From the NCBI RefSeq assembly GCF_000012365.1, contig NC_007650.1, forward strand, positions 1,116,001 to 1,180,000: a stretch of DNA of 64,000 nucleotides. The letters run 5' to 3'. The position numbers and the translations under genes were made by a program. Below are positions 10,049 through 20,257 of the stretch, piece after piece. The stretch is from Burkholderia thailandensis E264. Lineage in GTDB: Bacteria; Pseudomonadota; Gammaproteobacteria; Burkholderiales; Burkholderiaceae. Positions within the stretch are counted from its first letter, which is position 1, and each line of letters begins with the position of its first letter. The notes beneath the pieces are model-generated. The model saw only the letters and a program-made list of their open reading frames with translations, was not told the DNA's origin and did not search any database.

Positions 10049-10834
10049 ATGCGCTACGAAACGATCGAAGTGACCGACGACGGCCGCGTCGCGACCGTCA
10101 CGCTCGCACGCCCCGACGTGCGCAACGCGTTCAACGAGACGATGATCGCCGAGCTGACGACCGCGTTCGACCGCATCGACGCGCATCCGTCGCTGCGCGC
10201 GGTCGTGCTCGCCGCGCAGGGCCCCGCGTTTTGCGCGGGCGCGGACCTGAACTGGATGAAGAGGATGGCGGGCTTCTCCGACGACGAGAACCGCGCCGAC
10301 GCGCGCCGGCTCGCGCGCATGCTCGAGGCGATCTACCGTTGCGCGAAGCCCGTGATCGCGCGCGTGCACGGCGATGCGTACGCGGGCGGCGTCGGGCTCG
10401 TCGCCGCGTGCGACATCGCGCTGGCCGCCGAGGACGTGAAGTTTTGCCTGTCCGAGGCGCGTCTCGGGCTGATTCCGGCCACGATCGCGCCGTACGTCGT
10501 GCGCGCGATGGGCGAGCGCGCCGCGCGCCGCTATTTCGCGACGGCCGAGGCGTTCGACTGCGCGAAGGCCGCGCAGCTCGGCTTCGTGCACGAGCGCGTG
10601 CCGGCCGGCGCGCTCGACGCGAGCGTCGCGAAGCTCGCCGATGCGCTGTGCGCGAACGGCCCGCAGGCGGTGCGCGCGTGCAAGGCGCTCGTGCGCGACG
10701 TCGCGGGCCGCGCGCTCGAGCCCGCGCTGATCGAGCAGACCGCCGACTGGATCGCGAAGGCGCGCGCGGGCGCGGAGGCGCGCGAAGGCATCGCGTCGTT
10801 TCTCGAGAAGCGCACGCCGTCGTGGCGCGCGTGA
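10049..10834 (+). CDS. liuC: Methylglutaconyl-CoA hydratase (enoyl-CoA hydratase family)
   Basis: This enzyme hydrates 3-methylglutaconyl-CoA to HMG-CoA. It encodes 261 aa with the crotonase fold. AFCAGADLNWMKRM forms the first oxyanion-hole loop, and DAYAGGVGLVAACDIALAAED the second. The start at 10049 follows AAGGAGG by 5 bases; a much longer open frame in the same phase upstream is an antisense-like shadow over liuB. Assignment as methylglutaconyl-CoA hydratase rather than a generic enoyl-CoA hydratase rests on its place inside liuABCD. A 123-bp gap separates it from liuD. Confidence 0.92.
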   Translation: MRYETIEVTDDGRVATVTLARPDVRNAFNETMIAELTTAFDRIDAHPSLRAVVLAAQGPAFCAGADLNWMKRMAGFSDDENRADARRLARMLEAIYRCAKPVIARVHGDAYAGGVGLVAACDIALAAEDVKFCLSEARLGLIPATIAPYVVRAMGERAARRYFATAEAFDCAKAAQLGFVHERVPAGALDASVAKLADALCANGPQAVRACKALVRDVAGRALEPALIEQTADWIAKARAGAEAREGIASFLEKRTPSWRA

Positions 10835-10957
10835 TTTCGTCGCGCCGGCCGGCCGCCGCGCTTCGTCGCGGCGCGTCGCGACGGCCATGACGAAGCGCGC
10901 CGCGCGGCCCGCGCGCCGAACCGAATCCGTTATCGACTTCCCGTTTCCTGACCCATC

Positions 10958-12958
<2,001 letters not shown>

Positions 12959-13086
12959 GCGGCGCGCTCGCACGTTAACGATATCTGACAGTCCGGTGAC
13001 GGGATGTCCGCTAGACTCGGATCATGGTGCGAGCGGCGGCGCCGCACGTGCGCTACACTGCGTAATCCCCTTCCCTCCGGCATGCA

Positions 13087-14229
13087 ATGACATCCCCTGT
13101 CGATTTGAACGGCCTGCGCATCGGTATCACGATCGGTCTGCGCGAGCCGAACGAGAGCCTTTGGATCAACGGCATCAAGCAGAACGCGTTGTTTCTCGCG
13201 AAGCTGCTGATGAAATCGTCGCGCGGCTATCGGGTGACGATCGTCAACACGACCGACGTGCCGATCACCGACGCGCTGCCGTGGGACCGCCGGATCTTCG
13301 ATACCCGGTCGTTCATCGACGTCAAGGATTCGCTCGACGTGCTGATCGAGCTCGGCGGCCAGATCGACGGCGAGCAGACCGCTTACCTGAAGGCGCGCGG
13401 CGTGAAGCTCGTCAGCTACTGCTGCGGCTTCGAGTACATCCACGCGACGCAGTCGATCCTGTTCGGCCGCCGGATGTGGGATACGCTCTTCATCAACCGC
13501 GGCTACGACGAGATCTGGGCGATTCCGCAGATCGCGCCGTCGTCGCTGCCGTTCCTGCAATCGCTGCGGCGCAGCCCGGGGCGCGTCGTGCCGTTCGTCT
13601 GGGACCCGATGTTTCTGACCGAGCGCACGCGCCTGCTGCGCGAGCGCGGCGAGTACCGGCCGAGCGGCAAGCGCGCGAAGCGGCTCACGGTGATGGAGCC
13701 GAATCACGACGTCGTCAAGTTCTGCGTGTATCCGATGCTGATCATCGACGAAGCGTACCGGCGCGATCCGGACGCGATCGGGTTCGCGCACGTGACGAAC
13801 GCCGAGCGGCTCGCGCACGAGAGCCCCGAATTCGTGATGCTGATGAACTATCTGGAGATCGTGCGCGCGAGCAAGGCGAGCTTCGTCGGCCGTTTCGATA
13901 CGCCGACGTTCCTCGCCGAGCATACGGACGTCGTCGTGTCGCATCAGTGGGAAAACCCGCTCAACTACTTCTATTTCGACGTTTGCTGGCAGGGCTATCC
14001 GCTTGTCCACAACGCGCATCTCGTGCCGGACATCGGCTACTACTATCCGGACAACGACGTGCAGGCGGGCACGGACGTGCTGATGCGCGTGCTGCGCGAG
14101 CACGACGACGACTGGGAAGGTTACGCGGCGCGGCAGCGCAGCCTGCTGCGCCGCTATACGTCGAAGAATCCGACGCTCGTCGCCGAATACGACACGCTGC
14201 TCGCGAATCTCGTCAACGACGGGCGCTGA
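13087..14229 (+). CDS. DUF2827 family protein, paralogue A
   Basis: This is a member of DUF2827, an uncharacterised family I associate with Burkholderia, 380 aa. It shares several blocks with the two paralogues opposite: SLWINGIKQN near the start, EPNHDVVKF in the middle, VVSHQWENPLNYFYFDV, YPLVHNAH and GYYYPD near the end. The general look (Rossmann-like ends, conserved His/Trp/Glu, a late DxxAG segment) suggests a glycosyltransferase-like two-domain enzyme, but no catalytic motif can be named. There is no signal peptide, so it is probably cytoplasmic. It is on the plus strand, convergent with paralogue B, and close to a TPR-glycosyltransferase and a giant adhesin, which suggests a role in glycan addition. 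No good ribosome-binding site was seen. Confidence 0.75.
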   Translation: MTSPVDLNGLRIGITIGLREPNESLWINGIKQNALFLAKLLMKSSRGYRVTIVNTTDVPITDALPWDRRIFDTRSFIDVKDSLDVLIELGGQIDGEQTAYLKARGVKLVSYCCGFEYIHATQSILFGRRMWDTLFINRGYDEIWAIPQIAPSSLPFLQSLRRSPGRVVPFVWDPMFLTERTRLLRERGEYRPSGKRAKRLTVMEPNHDVVKFCVYPMLIIDEAYRRDPDAIGFAHVTNAERLAHESPEFVMLMNYLEIVRASKASFVGRFDTPTFLAEHTDVVVSHQWENPLNYFYFDVCWQGYPLVHNAHLVPDIGYYYPDNDVQAGTDVLMRVLREHDDDWEGYAARQRSLLRRYTSKNPTLVAEYDTLLANLVNDGR

Positions 14230-14394
14230 GGTGTCGCGCGCGCCGGCCGGCGTCGCGCGCCTTGGTCTGCCTTGTTGCCCTGTTGCCTGGCGAGGGCGGG
14301 CGTCACGCCTTGCTGCTGCCGCGGCGCATCGAGTGACGAACTTGTTCAGGCGACCTCCCGGGCGAGGTAGGGGCACGCGACGTGCGCGGCCGGC

Positions 14395-15543
14395 TTACCG
14401 GTACAGCGCGGCGATCGCCTCCGTATAGGCGGTGACGTTCTCCGGGTTGTAGATGCTGACCGAATCCAGAACGTGCCGCGACTGCTCGCGATACGCGTCG
14501 AGGTTCGCGTCGTGCTCGCGGAACGCCTTCAGCAACTGGCGGCCGCCTTCCTGGCAGTCGAAATCCGGGTAGAAATAGCCGGCTCGGCCGAGATACGGCG
14601 AGTTGTGGACGAGCGGATAGTCGCCGTACAGCAGCTCGTAGTACAGATAGTTCTGCGCGTTTTCCCACGTGTGCGACACGACCGCGTCTCCGTAAGCGGC
14701 CATGAACTCGTAGACCGCGAAGCGTCCCTCGAACGTCGTGAGCCCGTGGTCGACGATGTCGAGGCTGCGCGCGAAGTGGACGAACGTCGTGTGCTCCTTC
14801 ATGTGCAGCGTGTTGCACACGCGCACGAATTCGACGAAATCCGGCTGCGCGCGATACGCCTCCTCGGCGACGAGCATCGGAATGATGCTCGTCTTCACCA
14901 TGCAGATGTTCGGCTCGAACATCGTCACGCGCCAGCGCGGCTTGCCCGGCTTGTAGCCGAATTCGAGTCCCGGGCCGAGCGTCGCGCGGGCCTTGTCGAA
15001 CAGCAGCGGGTGCCAGATGTGCGGCACGATCGTCACCGGGCTGCGCAGCCCCGATTCGAGATAGTGCCCGCACGAGTGCTCGAATTCGGGAATCGTCCAC
15101 ACGCCGTCGTAGCGCGCGCCCGAGAACAGGAAGCCGGACGGCTTGTCGAAGATCGCGCGCTCGATGTCGATCACGTAGTCGTTGCCGACGCGCATCGTCA
15201 CGACCTTGCCGCCGCGCCGCTGATACTCGGCGATCCAGCCGGCGTTGAACTGCGCGCTCATCTCGATCAGCACGTCGCAGCGCGTCATCGCCTCGTCCAT
15301 CGAGATGAGCGGCACGTTCCATTCGCCGAGCATCAGCTGCGGATCGGCGTCGCTCGTGCCGCCGTTGACCATCACCGCTTCGGCGACGAGCGGCGACTGG
15401 CGCAGCAGCAGCACGAGCAGCAGGCAGTTCTGGAAGATGCCGTTCTCCCACAGCGACTGGCCGGCGCCGCGCACGAACAGCGACACGCCGACGACGACGC
15501 GCTTGCCGCCGTTCGGCACGTCACGGGCGGTGGTTTCGGACAT
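14395..15543 (-). CDS. DUF2827 family protein, paralogue B
   Basis: This second DUF2827 copy has 382 aa. It carries SLFVRGAGQSLWENGIFQN at the N-terminus, FEPNICMVKTS, VVSHTWENAQNYLYYELLYG, DYPLVHNSPYLG and GYFYPD. It resembles paralogue C more than A. The start at 15543 is preceded by GGAGA; the longer open frame upstream is a shadow of paralogue C. It lies only 20 bp downstream of C and is surely co-transcribed. Function is unknown. A cytoplasmic sugar-transfer role is inferred from the adhesin/TPR-glycosyltransferase context only. Confidence 0.78.
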   Translation of the reverse strand: MSETTARDVPNGGKRVVVGVSLFVRGAGQSLWENGIFQNCLLLVLLLRQSPLVAEAVMVNGGTSDADPQLMLGEWNVPLISMDEAMTRCDVLIEMSAQFNAGWIAEYQRRGGKVVTMRVGNDYVIDIERAIFDKPSGFLFSGARYDGVWTIPEFEHSCGHYLESGLRSPVTIVPHIWHPLLFDKARATLGPGLEFGYKPGKPRWRVTMFEPNICMVKTSIIPMLVAEEAYRAQPDFVEFVRVCNTLHMKEHTTFVHFARSLDIVDHGLTTFEGRFAVYEFMAAYGDAVVSHTWENAQNYLYYELLYGDYPLVHNSPYLGRAGYFYPDFDCQEGGRQLLKAFREHDANLDAYREQSRHVLDSVSIYNPENVTAYTEAIAALYR

Positions 15544-15563
15544 GCGTATTTCTCCGGAAAAGC

Positions 15564-16718
15564 TCAGGCGGACAGACGCGCGACGTACGCGTCGAGGTTG
15601 TTGCGATTGTCGATCGAGACTTCGCGCAGCAGCGCGTCGGCGCGGCGGCGATAGTCGTCGAGATGCGCGTCGTGATGGCGCCACGCGTGCAGCAGCGCGC
15701 GGCCGCCCGCCGCGGAATCGAACTCCGGGTAGTAGTAGCCGGCGTCGCCGAGCAGCGGCGAATTGTGCACGAGCGGGTAGCCGCCGTACAGCACGTCGTA
15801 GTACAGGTAGTTCTGCGGGTTTTCCCACTGATGCGAGATCACCGCGTCGCCGTGCCGCGCGAGGAACGACGGCAGATCGATGCGCGGCTCGAAGGTCGCC
15901 TTGTGCTCGCGCACGAGATCGAGACTGTTCGCGAAGTGGACGAACGTCGCGTGCTCCTTCATGTGCAGCGAGTTCACGACGAACAGGTGCTCGACCGCGT
16001 CGGGTTGCGCGCGGTAGAACTCGTCGGCGGCGAGCATCGGATAATGGCTCGTCTTCACGACCGAGATGTTCGGCTCGAGGATCGACAGCCGCCACTTCGC
16101 GCGGCCCGGCGCATAGCCGAAGCGCAGGCCCTCGGCCTCGAGCTGGCGCACGCGGCGCTCGATGAAGTACGGCGACCAGATGTGCGGCACGACGTGCACC
16201 GGCGCGCGCGCGAGCGTGCGCAGCAGCGGCGCGTCGATCTTCTCCGATTTCGGCAGGACCCACACTTCGTCGAACGGCCCGCCGTTGAAGATGTGCCCCG
16301 ACGGCCGGTTGAACATCGGCGTCTCGCAAAGCCCGCTGTACGTGTGGCCGACGAAGCAGGCGACGAGCTTCTTGCCGAGCGCCTTCATGTACTTGAGCCA
16401 GTCGACGGGCAGTTGCGCGCCCATCTCGATCACGACGTCGAGCGCGTGCGACACGTCGCGCGGCTGCACGAGCGGCACGTCGAGACCGCCGAGATCGAGG
16501 CCGGCGGGCAACGCCTTCGCGTCGCCGCCGTTCAGGAAGTAGACCGGACCGATCCGGTCCGACTGCTTGAGCATCATCGCGAGGAACGCAATGTTCTGAT
16601 GAATGCCGTTTTCCCAGATCGCCTGGCCGTCGCGGGCGAAGAGCGAGATGCCGACGGCGAGGCGCCTGCCGGGCGCGTCACGCGGCCCGGCTGACGAAGA
16701 GCGGATTGAATCGATCAC
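15564..16718 (-). CDS. DUF2827 family protein, paralogue C
   Basis: This third DUF2827 copy has 384 aa. Shared blocks are ISLFARDGQAIWENGIHQN, ILEPNISVVKTS, AVISHQWENPQNYLYYDVLYG, YPLVHNSPLLG and GYYYPEFD. The chosen start is GTG at 16718. It overlaps the stop codon of the upstream autotransporter-anchor remnant (GTGA-type overlap), so translation was once coupled to that gene. With paralogue B it ends the unidirectional adhesin-glycosylation block that begins at the adhesin at 26335. Function is not established. Confidence 0.75.
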   Translation of the reverse strand: MIDSIRSSSAGPRDAPGRRLAVGISLFARDGQAIWENGIHQNIAFLAMMLKQSDRIGPVYFLNGGDAKALPAGLDLGGLDVPLVQPRDVSHALDVVIEMGAQLPVDWLKYMKALGKKLVACFVGHTYSGLCETPMFNRPSGHIFNGGPFDEVWVLPKSEKIDAPLLRTLARAPVHVVPHIWSPYFIERRVRQLEAEGLRFGYAPGRAKWRLSILEPNISVVKTSHYPMLAADEFYRAQPDAVEHLFVVNSLHMKEHATFVHFANSLDLVREHKATFEPRIDLPSFLARHGDAVISHQWENPQNYLYYDVLYGGYPLVHNSPLLGDAGYYYPEFDSAAGGRALLHAWRHHDAHLDDYRRRADALLREVSIDNRNNLDAYVARLSA

Positions 16719-17298
16719 CAGCTATATCCATATCCTGCATCGAGGGTCTTGTTCTGCTTCGACACGCCGATGCCCAGTTTGAGAATGCCGTTGGTTGTCA
16801 CGTGCGCGCTCGGCCGAACGCCATCCACGACTGACCTGCGAAGCAGGCGACGCCGACGGCGACGTTGATCGTCTTGCCTGGCTCGACCTGCGTCAGGATC
16901 GTCAGTGCGGTGGCGGCGGCGATGCCCTGACGGGCCATCGAATCGGTCCGCTGCAACGCTGGCTGAGTCTGGGGCAACGGCGAGCCCAGACTGTTGATCC
17001 GGGTCTGCTGGCCCGTCAGCGATTGTGACATAGAAGTGGGCAGTGCATTCAACGGGTTGACGTTGACCGCGCCGGTGCCTTCGGTGTCGGCGGCGACGTT
17101 CGTGCTCGCCGGCAGCGAGTGGATCACGTTGTTCGCGCTGTTGGCGATCGTCGTCGACAGCCCGGTGGACAGCGAATTGACGCCGCTTTGCGCGGTGCTG
17201 ATGCTCGACGAAGCGACGGTCGAAAGCGAGGTGAGCGAGTTGTTCGCGCTGCTGAGGCCGCTGGACAGGTTGCAGTTCGCGCACATCACCGAGTTCGA
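16715..17298 (-). pseudogene. Frameshifted remnant of a trimeric autotransporter stalk and anchor
   Basis: Read on the minus strand, this stretch encodes SLSTGLSTT-type stalk, then text closely matching the end of the intact adhesin at 20258: GTGAVNVNPLNALPTSMSQSL, then DSMARQGIAA. Several conserved Gln have become Pro (NVNQLN to NVNPLN). The frame stops near 16798 just after GQSWMAFGRAR. The final anchor strands continue in another frame as VTTNGILKLGIGVSK and end in GYGYSW at 16715. This is a YadA-type beta-barrel ending in an aromatic residue, broken by an indel near 16800-16820. The open frame reaches upstream to 17499 without homology, and a possible PPAAFAQ signal-cleavage-like text at about 17300 is doubtful. 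Confidence 0.75.
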
Positions 17299-17550
17299 TT
17301 GCGCGAACGCGGCGGGCGGCGCGAGCCGGCCCAGGCGGAACGTCGCCGGCGCGGCGAGCGAGAGGCTGCGCAGCCGCGCCCGGATCGGACGTTCGGAAGC
17401 CGTCGCGGCGGCCGAGCGCGCCGCGGACGTCGCGTGCAAGCGGCGGCGCCGCGAAGCCTGGCGCGCGGGCGAAGGCGGCGCGCATCGAGCGGGCGGCATC
17501 TCTTCGCGGCGCGACCGGCCCGGGCGGCGCGGCGCGCCTTTGCCGCGCCG

Positions 17551-19347
17551 CTACGGGCGCGCGGCCGCGAGCGCGGCCAACTCGTCGCGCACGCTGTCGA
17601 GCACCGGCGTCCAGTCGCGATACCGGGTTTGCCGGCGGAGCCGGATCGAGTCGTACCACGGGCTGTCCTCGCGATCGATCATCCAGACCCAGTGCGGATT
17701 GACGTCGAGCAGCAGCCGCGTCGGCCGGCCGAGCGCGCCCGCGAGGTGCGCGACCGACGTGCAGACGGTGACGACGAGGTCGAGGTTCGACAGATACGCG
17801 GCCGTGTCGTCGAAGCTCGACAACTCGGCCGTATGGTCGATCACCTCGAGGCCCGCCGCGCGCATCGTCGCGACGTCGGTCGCGCCGTCGATCTGCAGGC
17901 TGTGGAATGTGACGCCCGCCATGTCGCGCCATGCGTGCGCGCAGGCCGCCGGGTCCAGCGCGCGCAGCGGGTTGCGCTGGTGCGTGCGGCTGCCGCTCCA
18001 GACGAGCCCGACGCGCAGCGGGCCGCCGGCGGGCAACCGCGCCGCCCATTGCGCGGCGCGCGCCGGGTCCGCGCGCAGATAGCCGCTCGCGGACGGGATC
18101 GTGTCCGGCCGCACGCCGAGCATCAGCGGCGCGCTGCCGACGGGCAGGTGATGGTCGTACGCGGGCAGTTGCGGCGCGTCGTGCCGTACGATGCGCATCG
18201 GCGTGCCGGCGAAGCTGCGCGCGAAGAGCGGCTCGAGGCCCGCGAAGCACGCGAAGACGACTTGCGCGCCGGCGCACGTCGCCTGCTCGGCGACGATCGG
18301 TGCGAAGCGCGCGAACTGCAGTGCGTCGCCGAAGCCCTGTTCGCCCCACAGCATCAGTGTCTTGCCGGCGAGCGGCTCGCCGCGCCACTGCTGCTGCGGC
18401 GACGGACGCGGGCGATCGCCCAGCTCGCGCGAGCCATTCCACCGCGCCTCGTGGTTCGCCCAGCCGTGCTCGTAATCGCCGTGCAGCAATTGCAGCATCG
18501 CGAGCGACCACTGCATGACGGGATCGTCCGGTGCGCTGCGGTGCGCGTGCGCCGCAGCCGCGAGCGCGTCCGGCCAGCGCCGCAGCTCTTTCAGCGCGTT
18601 CGCGCGCGCGAGTTGCGCAATCGCGTAGTTCGGCCCGAGCGCGCATGCTCGCTCGCCCGCGATCAGCGCGCGCGCCGGCTCGCGCAGCGCGAGCCACGCA
18701 TTCGAGCAGTTGCACCATGCCATCTGGCTGTCCGGCTCCGCGCGGATCGCCGCTTCGGCGTCCGCGAGCGCGTTCCGGTGCATTCCCATCTGATAGTGAA
18801 GCGCGGCGAGATTGTTGCGCAACATCGGATAGGCGGGATCGAGCGCGTCCGCGCGCCGGTACGCGTCGGCCGCCGCCGCGTATTCGCCCGCGTAGTGGTG
18901 CGTGAGGCCGAGCAGGAACCACGATTGCGCCTCGTTCGGCGCGCGCTCGCACAGCGCCTGCGCAACCGGGCGGGCGAGCGCGTGGCGATGAGTCTGGTGC
19001 AGCAGCTCGATCCACTCCGCGAGCCAGCCCGTCGCGGCAGGATCGGCGCGATGCGCGGCGTCGAATGCGGCATGCGCGCGCTCGGCCTGTCCGGCGAGCC
19101 GGTCGAGACGCGCGCGCTCGACCCACGCGCATGCGCGCGGGGGCGTCGCGGCGAGCGCCGGCTCCAGCGCGGCCGCCGCTTCGTCGAAGCGGCCGAGCAG
19201 GCGCAGCCAGTGCGCGCGGCAGGCGAGCGCGTCGGCGGAGGCGGGCTCGGCCGCGCGCCATGCGTCGATCGCGGCGGCGGCGGCGATCAGTTCGCCGCGC
19301 GAGAGTTGCGTCTGGATATCGGCGAAACGATCGGGATGGGCGGACAT
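17551..19347 (-). CDS. TPR protein with heptosyltransferase-like (GT9-like) C-terminal domain
   Basis: This protein has 598 aa. The N-terminal ~300 residues are tetratricopeptide repeats, for example WFLLGLTHHYAGEYAAAADAYRRADALDP and LALREPARALIAGERACALGP. The C-terminal half has LMLWGEQGFGDALQFARF, RVGLVWSGSRTHQRNPLRAL, VTVCTSVAHLAGALGRPTRLLL and DREDSPWYDSIRL. This combination is typical of TPR-containing glycosyltransferases related to heptosyltransferases (GT9). Such enzymes sit beside flagellins or autotransporters and add sugars to Ser/Thr of the exported protein in the cytoplasm. The start at 19347 gives a natural N-terminus (MSAHPDRFADIQTQL); the longer frame upstream is low-complexity. 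It lies between the adhesin and DUF2827 genes, same strand. The target is inferred to be the adhesin. Confidence 0.83.
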   Translation of the reverse strand: MSAHPDRFADIQTQLSRGELIAAAAAIDAWRAAEPASADALACRAHWLRLLGRFDEAAAALEPALAATPPRACAWVERARLDRLAGQAERAHAAFDAAHRADPAATGWLAEWIELLHQTHRHALARPVAQALCERAPNEAQSWFLLGLTHHYAGEYAAAADAYRRADALDPAYPMLRNNLAALHYQMGMHRNALADAEAAIRAEPDSQMAWCNCSNAWLALREPARALIAGERACALGPNYAIAQLARANALKELRRWPDALAAAAHAHRSAPDDPVMQWSLAMLQLLHGDYEHGWANHEARWNGSRELGDRPRPSPQQQWRGEPLAGKTLMLWGEQGFGDALQFARFAPIVAEQATCAGAQVVFACFAGLEPLFARSFAGTPMRIVRHDAPQLPAYDHHLPVGSAPLMLGVRPDTIPSASGYLRADPARAAQWAARLPAGGPLRVGLVWSGSRTHQRNPLRALDPAACAHAWRDMAGVTFHSLQIDGATDVATMRAAGLEVIDHTAELSSFDDTAAYLSNLDLVVTVCTSVAHLAGALGRPTRLLLDVNPHWVWMIDREDSPWYDSIRLRRQTRYRDWTPVLDSVRDELAALAAARP

Positions 19348-19784
19348 GTCGTGCGTTCTGGGAATCGGTGAGGAACGGCCGGCCGCCGACTCGGGAGACG
19401 GTCGAGGCCGGGCGTTTCGAGATTCGAACGATATCGCAATTTCCCGCAGGATCGAAGCGCGAGCGGAGCCGGCGGAACGAGGCTCGGCGAGAGGGGGCGG
19501 GGCCGGGGCGAGGAGGGAGCGGCGGCGCATCGAAGTTCGATCGAACCGGGATCGGAATGGAGGTCCGGTTGGAATCGGCGCCGGCGCGGAATCGAACGCG
19601 GACACGGAATCGAACGCGGATGGCCGGGCGACTCGCGGCCGGTCGGGCGCTGGCCGCGGCGACTGCATCAACGGCGGCCCGTCGCCCGGCGTCAGGGCGA
19701 TTGCGCGCGTCGATCGACGCGCGCGGCACCGGTTGCGGCCCGCGCGCGGCGTTGCGCCGCGCCTGCCGCGCGGACTGCCCCGGC
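19348..19784. other. Intergenic gap with a short tandem repeat
   Basis: This 437-bp stretch separates the lipoprotein and TPR-glycosyltransferase genes. It contains two copies of an 18-bp unit (CGGAATCGAACGCGGACA type) at 19587-19620 and further related GAATCG words nearby. Frames run through it but show no domain or credible start, so I see no gene here. Confidence 0.45.
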
Positions 19785-20105
19785 TTACTGATCCGACGGC
19801 GCGACGTTTTGCGTCGCCGCGCAGTCGAACGTGAGGCTCGACGGCTCGCTGCGCCGGCCGTCGCCGCGATAGTCGGCGGCGCGCTCGAGCGTCTCGACGG
19901 CGCGATCGCCGCACACGCGCGCGGCAATCTTCGTGCACGTGTCGTACTTCCCGAAAACGCCGCCGCATGCGACGCGATAGGCGTTCGGATGATCGGGCAG
20001 GCTCGTTTGCGTCACCGTGTACGTCGGCCCGCTCGACGCGCTGCATCCTGCGAGTGCGGCGAACGCGGCGAGCGTCGTCAATCCCATTGCTGCGATGTGC
20101 TTCAT
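19785..20105 (-). CDS. Small putative lipoprotein
   Basis: This protein has 106 aa. The N-terminal signal peptide ends in a lipobox (ALAGC, cysteine near residue 21), so the mature protein is a small lipid-anchored periplasmic or outer-membrane protein of about 85 residues. Five further cysteines could form disulfides. GGAGA lies just before the ATG. It lies between the giant adhesin (152 bp downstream of its stop) and the TPR-glycosyltransferase, same strand. Small outer-membrane lipoproteins beside trimeric autotransporters sometimes help passenger export (SadB-like), but this one shows no recognised SadB motif, so that is only a suggestion. Confidence 0.7.
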   Translation of the reverse strand: MKHIAAMGLTTLAAFAALAGCSASSGPTYTVTQTSLPDHPNAYRVACGGVFGKYDTCTKIAARVCGDRAVETLERAADYRGDGRRSEPSSLTFDCAATQNVAPSDQ

Positions 20106-20257
20106 CGTGTTTCTCCAAGCTGGTGTGGAAACGACGCACGCGAATCGGGCGCGTTCGCCGTTCCGGGCGGCCCGCGCCGGCCACGGCGGCGCGGCGCGGG
20201 CGGCGCGGGCCGGCTGCGCCGCGGAACGTTCCCCGTCGCCGCGCCGGCCCGTCGTCG

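Noticed and set aside
17299..17499. N-terminal extension of the autotransporter remnant as a real signal peptide
   Set aside because: Text ending PPAAFAQ looks cleavable, but the part before it is Arg/Ala-rich with no proper hydrophobic core.
19587..19620. Two 18-bp direct repeats considered as an attachment or iteron site
   Set aside because: Only two copies, no origin or integrase features nearby.
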